The translations under genes were made by a program, and so were the position numbers. Under the pieces are notes generated by a model. That model saw only the letters and a program-made list of their open reading frames with translations, had not been told where the DNA came from and ran no database searches. This document shows positions 22,499 through 32,365 of a stretch of DNA of 64,000 bases, one piece after another (within the stretch, counting starts at the first letter, position 1; every line of letters starts with the position of its first letter). The DNA is from Beta vulgaris subsp. vulgaris (Eukaryota; Streptophyta; Magnoliopsida; Caryophyllales; Amaranthaceae), in NCBI RefSeq assembly GCF_026745355.1, contig NC_079206.1, positions 14,647,401 through 14,711,400 of the forward strand. The letters are read 5' to 3'.

Positions 22499-22983
22499 TT
22501 AAACCTATATATATATATATATATATATGACAAATAGGTTAAAAAACAATAGGAAAGGCAATTTGGTTCCTCCCGAGGAAAAATAGCACTCATCCTTGTG
22601 TGTGATCAGTGGTGTCATAGTGTCTTGCAGCCATGAATTATTTGCATCTTGTAAGAATTTGATTTACACATTGCAATGAGTTATTTTTCTGATAACAATA
22701 TTTTCCCATTAAGGCAGTACACGCAGTAGCCGAAGCAAATGAAAACAACCACACATTTCCCTCGAAGATTAACAGTTGCAATGACAGCCTCCTTTTAGTC
22801 TTTCATTTCTTCCCTCCACCTTCACAAGATTTACATAATGGCAATAAACAATGCTATGCACTAATTTACACATCAAAAAACCACATACACAAGCGAAAAC
22901 TGTGATCGCACCGAAGATGTTTGCTTTCAGGAACAGAGATCAATTGTCCTGGTATGGAAAGTGGAAATACCACCAATGATTTA

Positions 22984-24453
22984 TCAAAGGATAGTATACG
23001 CATCATAGTCATCCATTTTAATGAAGCACAAAATGGCCAGAACAAATACGAAAAACGACGAAAGCTCCATAGTTAGGGCTCCCCAACCAATCACACCAGC
23101 ATGTTTTAAAATAGCTGGTATTGCTATACTGCCAACCACTGAAGCTCCGGTTAAGAATTTGGTGGCGTTCAGCCAACTATTAGATGAGTTGAAAGGGGGG
23201 CAGAAGAAAAAAGACAAACAGTTAGTATTGTAAGGCTAACAGTTGAAAATCTCACAGTAGCATAGATAAGCACCAATAACTACCTGTTACCAGAGGATTC
23301 TGTAAAAAGCGAAGAGGCGTCAGATCCAGCAAAGAACATCATAGGCATAGGGAGAAGGACATACATAATAACTGCAAAACAAGAAACAATAGTAATGTCA
23401 GAGTCCAGCGCAAAAGGGAAAAGGCCAACGAGAGAACTTGTTTTTCACCAACAGAGAACGGGAATTGGTGTGGGGCCCATCCAAGCAAATTAACCAAAAT
23501 GTCCTATCCTCACAGGCTCACATTATCAATCAATAACATATTCCAAATAGCCTGACTTTCAAATAAGTTCAACACAGAAAATTTCTCTGTCTTTAACGCA
23601 TCAAATTTTCCTATCATAATTTATATAATGAAATCCAATACTTCATACTGCTGGCGAGAAACTATAAAGTACAAAGTAACTGAGAGTTGGGGTGGGGGAG
23701 GCTGGACAAGTTACAGAATATAGGCAACCTAAAGAAGACTGTTTGGGGGGGATAACGATAACCTATACTTAAGAAACATTGTGAGCTTATTGGGATTTAA
23801 GAATATACTGTAAAGAGCCCAATACTTCACACTCAACACCTTGTCAATCACACTTTGTTTGGATGTTAGGAAACAAAGAAAAAAGGAAAGAGCAGCGAAC
23901 AAGTTTCCTTGTTTGGATAAAAGATTGGGGAAGGAAGGGGAGGGAGAGGGAAGGGAATAAACATCATCCCTCCCAAGTTGGAGAGATTGGGATGGAAAAT
24001 GGAGCTTCATCTTTCCCCTCCCCTTCCTCCTCTGTCCCTCCCCTTCATTTCTCTCCTACATTTCTATCCAAACAATGTATCGATGTATGTTATCATACAT
24101 AAGCACATATTCGTTGAATATTACATGCAATGAAACTTTTTATTATGTAGTATTAATTACAGGTAGCATGTGTAACTGTAAATATCCCGAGACCTGTACC
24201 TGAAAGCATTGGCCACCAGTTATTGTACAGAGCACATGCCTGCGAGCAGCATAAAGCATTTGTAAGACATTAATTATACATTAGCATACTGATCGCAGGG
24301 GAAATCTTGCAAAATCAAAGCAACGACAAAAGGAAAATAAAGTTTAATATTGACCAAAATCTGCAATACAATTCCTCCAGACACCAGAATTGCTAGGAAA
24401 GCAAGCCTTCCACTTTGCACACAAGCCACCATATATCCAGGTAAGTCTGCCAT
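22984..24453 (-). CDS. VPS55: Vacuolar protein sorting-associated protein 55 homologue, four exons, complete
   Basis: Minus-strand exons are 24453-24355, 24239-24200, 23371-23284 and 23176-22984. All have GT-AG introns in phase and give 139 residues, the usual length for plant Vps55. Exon 1 reads MADLPGYMVACVQSGRLAFL, exon 2 ACALYNNWWPMLS, exon 3 VIMYVLLPMPMMFFAGSD and exon 4 SWLNATKFLTGASVVGSIAI. Vps55 (leptin-receptor-overlapping-transcript family) is a small four-span endosomal membrane protein that works with Vps68 in traffic from late endosome to vacuole. The hydrophobic segments are evident, and the tail is acidic (MDDYDAYTIL). A non-coding 5' exon probably lies near 26765-26626, which would make the first intron about 2 kb with a MITE in it. 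No damage is seen. Confidence 0.95.
23852..24082. mobile_element. Probable MITE in VPS55 intron 2
   Basis: TTGTTTGGATGTTAGGA at the left and the complement of TTGTTTGGATAGAAATG at the right form an imperfect inverted pair about 230 bp apart, with purine-rich then pyrimidine-rich halves. No clear target duplication was found. Confidence 0.4.
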
Positions 24454-25095
24454 TTTATCGTCTCACTCTTACCACTCACCACATAGGTTGAAAACCACTG
24501 GAAGCAAAAAGGAAATAAATCACATACAGTAGGAGAAAGCCGAGAAACATATCAAGTGATGAGAAGCATGAGTATACTAACACTTACAAAAGAAAACCTA
24601 GTTATTATTTAAAAAATTGTGAATTGCAACTCAGGAAACACACTAACAGCTGGCAGATTGGATCTCAAATTTTTGCAATGACCTCCACAGTTTTGCACTT
24701 TCTCAAGCTCGTGATGGTGTCGAGGCCGTTTTTTGTCACAGATAAGGCCTCTAGAGTCTCAGGACGCATAACGATGTGATTATCTGAAGCCCTTAAATCA
24801 TTTTCAAGGATAAACACTACAATTGTATTTAATCATTCTAGAACTATCAAACTACAGAATTTGTCATTGCTTGACTATTCTTGAGCTACTCACTCACTTA
24901 TAGATGAATCTGTAAATGAAAAATCAGGCTATATTAATAACACCTTGAAAAGCGGACATAGCCATTAGCCAAGGGCAATAAGCACATTCCATTTAAAGAC
25001 CATGAAATTTTGTCATCTGCACTGAGAATGAAGCTTCATTGTCTATGCAGCTTTGAAGAACTTTCACCTTCTAAATTTAAACTCCAAACCCCTAA

Positions 25096-25410
25096 CGGCA
25101 CGCTTGGTTAGTGGTTATAAATAGTGGTAATGGTAATGAAATTTAGTGTAAATTTGTAAAGATTTTCACTTGTCCATAACCATGGGAATGAAACTTTATC
25201 ACAAAACATGGGTTTTCCTTTATAAATTTTCATTACCACCTAATACCACCTTCCCAAGTGGTAATGGATAGTAATGAAATTTTAGAAAGAAAATGGATAT
25301 CTTGTGATTAAATAGCATTACCATTGGTAATGACATTGGATTTCTAGTACAAATTTACACTATAATGCATTACCATTCCCACCATTTATAACCTCTTACC
25401 AAACGGGCCG
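25096..25410. mobile_element. MITE with about 40-bp TIRs in the VPS55 5' intron region (315 bp)
   Basis: The left end CGGCACGCTTGGTTAGTGG...ATAGTGGTAATGG and the right end, read in reverse, CGGCCCGTTTGGTAAGAGG...ATGGTGGGAATGG, are inverted over about 40 bases. TAA flanks both sides (25093-25095, 25411-25413). It is the intact relative of 21214-21851. Confidence 0.8.
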
Positions 25411-25797
25411 TAAAAGTTCTATTGATATCCAAATAGAATGTAAGGATAGCAAGAAGGACAAATTCATTATTCAATTAATGATAAGGCACCTAAGAGTCTC
25501 TAAACGAGCTCCTTCAAGGACAAAATTTTATATTAAGAACATATCAGTCCCAGTGGAAGACAGAACCCACTGAAGCGAAATCTATACCTGAACACCACTT
25601 ATAACAACAAGGTGTGACCCTCTCCCAATAAAAGCCATAACAACGTAGTAAGTTTATCCATCAAGAGCAAGCACCCATATCTCTTACAAGCAAAACAAAG
25701 TGGCACCTAGAGGTTATAATTTGGTGTACTTTCTCATGTGAAAAGAAAAAAGCCCTGAAAAAACCATCGCAAAAGAGAAAATCACCCTAACACTCCT

Positions 25798-26790
25798 GAT
25801 CGAGGCTACTTCTAATGAATGATGCTGATAGCTACTAATGTTTATAGACCCTTCAATTTCCATTTCCCTGATCATCCAAACAAGTTAATATTTGCCTCCT
25901 CATCACTCGGTCTATCCTATCAAAACCATATCTTATATAGGCCAGTGGCTGCAATCCCACCTCAATCCTTTTTCCACTTCCCGCCTCAATCCTTTTTTCA
26001 CTCTTATCCACATTGTATCAGATCAAATATAATCGACGACTCGAACGAAATGGAAACCCTAATAAGAATATCAATCTTTTCAAAAGCCATGATGCCCTGA
26101 TTTCTGCTTGGCAATGACTGTGGAGTCCAATACTCGCATGCCGTGCCAACATGGGATTGTTCCAATGTAACAAATTCCAGTTTTTACACGCTTGATAGTT
26201 GAGACACACTCCAAAAAAAAATAAAACTTGATATACTATATAGTTAAATGTATTTAAGATATAAAAGTTGCCACCCTCACTAAAAATAGCAAAAATTCAT
26301 AGTTCAGGTCCAACTGTGACAAAAAACAATCATAGCATACATTTGCAGCCAAGAATTCATACATTTCACAAAAAATCAAGCAAAAAGATACACATATTAA
26401 CTCTCATAAGGCGATGATGATCACCAATTCAAACAACTAAGTACAATTGAAAAGCATCACAGATGTTGGACAATCAGTAATCCAAAATTCTAACTTCATC
26501 AATGTGAAATTTTGAATTCAAATATATACCAATTTAGTGTTAATGGTATCAATAATACCAACGTTGACAAAGGAATTGGAATTTGACCAAAAAATGATGG
26601 TTGAAATTAATAAATAAACATACCAGGTGGGCGTGAAGGAATCAAAAAGTGCGAGAAGTTTGCTTAAATCGGATGCGGAAGCGCAGAAATCTAAGAAACA
26701 TCGGATGTTGCACGTCGACAGATACACCCACCACCTCAGAGGCTATGGAGATTCCGATACAAAGGGGACTTGTCCTAAATTATCACCATG
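25798..26790. repeat. VPS55 5' region, copy 1 of a roughly 1-kb duplication
   Basis: The order of blocks here (GAGGCTACTTCTAA..., CTTCAATTTCCATTT..., CTCCTCATCAC..., ACATACCAGGTGGGCGT..., TAGAATAGTAGCATATCAT) is repeated at 28138-30570 in the same orientation with substitutions and small gaps. This copy adjoins VPS55 and contains its probable 5' exon. Confidence 0.75.
26626..26765 (-). other. Probable VPS55 5'-UTR exon
   Basis: On the minus strand a donor reads CACGCCCACCTG|GTATGT near 26626. The upstream stretch has mixed composition like an exon and lies in the duplicated segment, where the donor is also kept in the second copy (near 28866). It contains a short upstream ORF. Inferred; no transcript evidence. 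Confidence 0.4.
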
Positions 26791-26951
26791 TTTAGAATAG
26801 TAGCATATCATACGCCGTTTTAAGAATTTCCAAAATAATAAGGAAGAATTTAACTAGAATAATATAAACATTAACCGGTTTTTCCAAGATAATACAAACT
26901 TTTTAAATATTTTTTAATATATCAACCTTTATACTACTTTCCCTAGAGTAA

Positions 26952-27939
26952 GGGGTTGTTTGGTTCGGGGGTCTCAAGAAATGGTTAAGAAATAGAGAAG
27001 CCTAATTTCCTTATTGATGTTTCTTTTACTATTTTTAGCATTCCCTTTACCGTTTTCATTACCCATATCCCTCTAACATGTTCCCCCGCCCCCTCCACTT
27101 TCAACAAAGGATAAAGGTAAACAACAAATTGGCTACCTTGAGTCCTTGACCACCAACCTCACCTTACCCCCACAACCACCAGCCTCACTTCCACCGCCAC
27201 AACCACCAGCCTCACCCACCGTACCAGCACAACCACTCAACGTCACCACCGCATGTCCCCAACAACAATCACCATGACCCAGCCACTCGAAACCCACCCC
27301 CACCACAACCAAGTCAAAACTCACCTCACCACCACAACCCAAACACCAGAAACCCACATTGACCACTCCAAACAACCACCTGAAACAACCTCACCACCGA
27401 ACCAAAACATATACAAACCTACCACTCGAAAACAATCTCCAGAAACAACCTCCACCACCCTAAACTAACTACCCAAAAATCACCCCCACCACCCCAACCA
27501 TCTCGAAAATCACCCACCAACTTAAAACCAACAGAAAGCCACCCCACCTAAAAATAGCAATAAAGAGAAAAAAAGAGAAAGAAAGTGAGTGATGCACACA
27601 ATACCGCTTAATATAAGTATGAATGAGACTCTTAATGGTCAAAACGAAACTTCAGTTGTGGAGTTTTCATATAAAAACTTGTGATGCAGTGGTGGAAGTG
27701 GGACTTTGGTCGTGACCACTGATTTTGCAATGGTGAACATTTGGGCAACTTTGGTGGAGGTGGATGTGGAGGTGGTGGGTTTTCTTAAAATGGTGATGGT
27801 GGACCGGTGGTGAGGATGCGAGAGACTTGTTTCTCTAGTCTAGCCAAACATATGTTAAAATTAACAAGTTTGAGTTCCTTTCTTTACCTAACCCTTTCTT
27901 GATTCCTTTCCCTTTTCCCATTTCCAACGAAACATCCTC
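26952..27939. mobile_element. PIF/Harbinger-like element (988 bp) with CCACCA-rich core
   Basis: The ends GGGGTTGTTTGGTTCGG and (reverse) GAGGATGTTTCGTTGG are imperfect inverted repeats with TAA on both sides (26949-26951, 27940-27942). The interior (27130-27560) is low-complexity CCACC/ACC sequence whose open frames are meaningless. It separates the two copies of the VPS55 5' duplication. Confidence 0.65.
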
Positions 27940-28137
27940 TAAGTTGAAAATGACTTGTAACCTGTAAAACAATTATAATAAACCTTTAAACCTCTTTCTC
28001 CCTCCTCCCCCACCCCACCACCAAAAATAACCCCATCCCCTCCCTCACCCTAGCCCAAAATTAATGGCTGCCTTCTTCACAGTTGAGAAAGTACCCCAAG
28101 TTATATCCTCTTGGTGCCACTGCCAAGAAACATCCTG

Positions 28138-29046
28138 TGACTTCCAATTGAGGCTACTTCTAAGTGGTGATGCTTAAAGGCTACTAATGCTTATACACAC
28201 TTCAATTTCCATTTAAACCTTATCATCCATACAGGTTAGGGTTTATCTCCTCATCACGTAGCCTTGCCCATCAAAACCATCATATCTTGAATACGGCATA
28301 TTGTAATTTGTACCAGATCAATTTCATCCATTACTCGAACAAAACGGAAACCCTAATTAAAATGTCAATCCATTCAAATCCATGATACCCTGATTTCTAC
28401 TTGGCAATGATTGACTTGCATGGTTTGCCAAGATGGGTATTGTCCCACTTCAACAAACTGCAGTTTTTACATGCTTCAGAGTTCAGACATCAAAAACTAC
28501 TACTAATGTTGTATATATTCGACATATAGTTACCCCCCTCACAAAAATAGTAAAACTTTATAGCTCAGATCCAACAGTAGTGACAAAAACAATCATGGCA
28601 TAAACTTGCAACCAAGAATTTATACATGTTCAACGAATCAAACAAAAGTACAAAACCATAAACTTTAATAAAAAGTTGGGCAATCAGTAATCAAACAAAA
28701 TTAAAACTTTATCAATATGAAATTCGTCAATTTAAAGTATAGTATTACAATAGCGTTATCGGTATCAATAAAATTATCGTCGAGAAAAAAAGGGCTTGAA
28801 ATTAAACAATTATGACTTTATGAGGGGTGAAATCAATAAATCAATAAAATCATTAAATCAACATACCAGGTGGGCGTAAAGAAATTGAAGGTGCAGATAG
28901 TTAGCTTGAATCGAATATGGAAGGGGAGAAATTGAAGGAACGTCCGGATGAATTTTGTGGCACCCACCAATCTGCTCAGACAAGGGTATGACTTAGGATA
29001 TGAGACAGATTATGGAAATTCCGATGGAAAGGATAATTTGTCCTAA
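28138..29046. repeat. VPS55 5' region, copy 2 of the duplication
   Basis: Homologous to 25798-26790, same orientation, including the exon/donor block (28860-29020). The homology continues past the element at 29047-30540: in copy 1, TGTCCTAAATT...TAGTAGCATATCAT is uninterrupted, whereas here the Harbinger-like element sits exactly at the TAA. Confidence 0.75.
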
Positions 29047-30540
29047 GGGTGCGTTGTCTTCAACTTATTGGCCTGAACTTATTGGACCTTATCTGAATTG
29101 AATTTGAACTGAATTTATTAGAACTTATTAAATTTGATTGGACCTGATTCAACTTATTCGACCTGATTGGAACTTATTGGACCTTATTGGAACTTATTGA
29201 CCTTATTGAAACTTATTAGACCTTATTGGCCCTGATTGAAACATATTAGACCTTATTGGACCTGATTGAAACTTATTATACCTTATTGGACTTGATTGAA
29301 ACTTATTTGACTTTATTAGACAAAAAAATTGACCATTTATAACATAAATATTACCCCTAACGTAAATACTACCCCCTCAAAATTTATTATGAAGTAATAA
29401 TTATTAAAATTCGTCCTTTAAAAAAATAATTATTATTAATTATCTCTTATGATAATTAATTTAACAAACAAAATTTGCTATTTATATATTTGCCTATACA
29501 TAACTTTGACTACTAATATATCTAATACTCCCTCCGTTTCACAATATAAGGCACAAGGTTCGAGGTCGAACTTTGACCGTTAATTACTCTCAATTTACAA
29601 TGATAAAAAAATTTAAAAAATAATATTATTATAGTATTTTTCAAGACGAATCCAACGGTATAATTTTTATAATTTTTATTCATCGTATTTGAGAGATATT
29701 TGTGGTCAAAGCAAATTTTCATAAAGCGTAAATGCCTTATATTTTGAAACAGATGGAGTACTCTTGTTTTGATTTTATAAAGCACTAGTGGAAAATCAAA
29801 AGTTGATTAACATTTATTGCTAACAAGTTAAAATTGACACATATGAAAAACTTTCACCCACTTTCATTTATGTGAAGGTAGTAGAATGCATTAACTCCTT
29901 ATCTCTCACTCTACATTTATATCTTTCATTGTTATTAGTAACGAAAATATGTTATCTTTAGTTATTTAAAGACGAATTGCAAAATATTGTAATTATAATG
30001 ATTGTTATTGTAAACCTTAATTACTTGACCATGATTATAATATTATTTAATAATAATATAATCACCTAATAGTAATATGAATAATCAAATAATAGACAAT
30101 AATACAAGTATAATAATATATATTGTGGTACTTTAATAAAAATTGTAATGATAACATAATCAGCTAATAGTAATATGAATAATAAAATAATATACCATAA
30201 TACAAATATTTAACAAAATAATAGACACTAATACAAGTATAATACTATATAATCATTGTGGTACTTTAATTAAAATTCTAATAATAACATAATGGACAAT
30301 AATACAAATGTTTATTGAACATTGACTATTTGGACCTTATTAGTCCTTATTGGAACTTATTAGACCTTATTGGAGCTTATTGCACCTGATTTGAGCTTAT
30401 TGCACCTGATTGGAACTTATTGGACCTTATTAGACCTGATTGGAACTTATTGCCTTATTGGACCTTATTGCAACTTATCTGAACTTATCTGAACTTATTG
30501 GACCTGAAACTTAATTTTTTAAGTTGAGGAGAACGCACCC
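29047..30540. mobile_element. PIF/Harbinger-like non-autonomous element, copy 2 (1494 bp)
   Basis: The ends GGGTGCGTTGTCTTCAACTT and AAGTTGAGGAGAACGCACCC are flanked by TAA (29044-29046, 30541-30543). The subterminal arrays of AACTTATTGGACC/CTGATTGGAAC words and the AT-rich core match copy 1 (4520-5800) in reverse orientation. Without the nested Stowaway it is about 1.26 kb, the same size as copy 1. The empty site is visible in the sister duplicate at about 26775. Confidence 0.9.
29528..29758. mobile_element. Stowaway MITE nested in the Harbinger-like element
   Basis: CTCCCTCCGTTTCACAATAT and the complement of CTCCATCTGTTTCAAAATAT form the ends, with TA flanking (29526-29527, 29759-29760). 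It is absent from the related element at 4520-5800, so it inserted later. Confidence 0.9.
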
Positions 30541-31951
30541 TAAATTCATGGTGATTTGGAATAGTAGCATATCATCGTGATTTAGAATGAGTCCGGATTC
30601 TCTAGAGTTTTAGTGAAACTCTAGAAGGTAGAATTGTATCTGAGCCATATCTCTATTACATAAGGGAAGGGGGGAGGTGTGGTGTCCTTTTTTGAACTGA
30701 CTAATTTGCCCCCCCTTCCCTTTCAATATTACAATTCACTATTACCTCAAACAAAGCCACGGGTATTAGAGAGCAAATCAAACTTTACAAAAATTAAGCA
30801 AATCACTTAAATCACTCACAAATCACTTATATCAGGAAATAAATGAGAAAATCACGTTAGAAGAAATTCACAAATCACTGAACTTTACAAAAAAATAAAA
30901 CTTAACATACAAATCACTGTTCTAAAAAACTCACAAATCACTTACAGTAGTCTCAATACATAAAAAAACATTCACAATCAACACTTACAATTGTTCTCAA
31001 AAACTCGCAAAATTCAATACCTATACACGATATACACAACAATATGCAAAAAAAACATAAAATTTCACCGGGATTATCACACATTTGACCATCGACGATT
31101 TTCAATCTTCCAAAAAGGTACACAATTCTTTCAATCTTGCAATTTATTTCAAATTAGTTGAAAAAACAAGAGCAATTTTAGGCGTAATTATTACTAACAG
31201 TGAAATTAAGCACCAAGATAAAAGGGTGATAATAAAAAAATTTCGCCAACAACTTTTGCAAAAATCAAATTTTGGATAAAAAATTACATTAACAGTGAAC
31301 TTAAGCACCAAGAGAAAAGTATAGATTTTTGTTATTTCAAAAACCAAAAAATTAACGATTTTTATTATTTCAAAAAAAAAAAACAACGATTTTTGTTATT
31401 TCAAAAAAAAAAAAAATACACCGATTTTTGTTATTTCATGTTAAAAGTATAATTTTCTAGATTTAAAATATATTTATGAGTTTGATTTAATTTCTAGATT
31501 TCAGAAAATAAAATGTTCATGATAAAAGTATAATTTTCATGATAAAAGTGTAATTTTTGAGTACATGATAAAAGTATAAAATTCTAGATTTTATACCATT
31601 TAACTTTAATTCATTTTCATTTTAATTTCATTTTCAGAAAAAAAAAATAGTGAAATTAAGTATAAAATTATAAAATTCTAGATTTTTTAAAAAAATAGTG
31701 AAATTAAGCACCATTTTCAGAAAAAAAAAGGTCTTTTATACAATTTAACTTTAATTCATTTTCATTTTAATTTCAAAAAAAATCCAATTTCAAACTCTGA
31801 CAGAAAATTTCAAATTTAAGTTTGTGAAATCATAATTTATATGTTAGGCAAGGGGGAAAATTTTATACTATTCGGATTATATTTTGGAAACATTGATTTA
31901 TAATTTTCGGATTAAATCAAACATTACATTTTCTGGCGAATTACCTTTCCT

Positions 31952-32350
31952 TCAGATAAAATCTACTGTTGCATGCTTAATACTTGAAATAGTTGATTTG
32001 ATGAGCTGGGTAGTGGTGGTGGTGACGTCGAACATCTTGCCGAGTTCGCCGGATTTCTTGATGTCGCCACCAGTGTAGGGTACGGCACGAGCAGCCATTG
32101 TTGGTGGGCGTTATTTGGGTTGGGAATCGGGCCGGCCCGTAACGTAGAGCCCATTGCTGAGCTTGTGAGATTGGGTACGACTTCCCATGAATTAAAAAGA
32201 AAGAGGAGAGAGAAAATGAGAGGTGAATGAAAATGGTGGAAAGTTACTAGAAGTGAGAGTGATGAGGGTGGGTAAGGTGAGGGTGAGGAAAGGAGAAGAA
32301 AGAAGAGTTTTTTTTTTTTTTTTGTTGTTGTTGAGTTGGGAGTCGGTGAA
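31952..32350 (-). pseudogene. Captured 5' fragment of a small plant gene inside the Helitron
   Basis: On the minus strand an ATG at 32098 opens MAARAVPYTGGDIKKSGELG KMFDV. The following TTTTTQLIKSTISSIKHAT ends at a TGA (31954-31952). The block YTGGDIKKSGELGKMF looks like a conserved motif of a short plant protein family that I cannot name. The region upstream of the ATG (32099-32350), with GA/CT-rich runs, looks like its 5' UTR or promoter. The fragment is GC-richer than the AT-rich Helitron around it and lies opposite to and directly upstream of the truncated Rep frame. Gene capture by the Helitron is the simplest explanation. Confidence 0.6.
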
Positions 32351-32365
32351 TGGTGATAGAGATGG

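Noticed and set aside
27133..27468. Gly/Val-rich and Thr/Pro-rich frames
   Set aside because: By-products of CCACCA low-complexity sequence in a Harbinger-like element.
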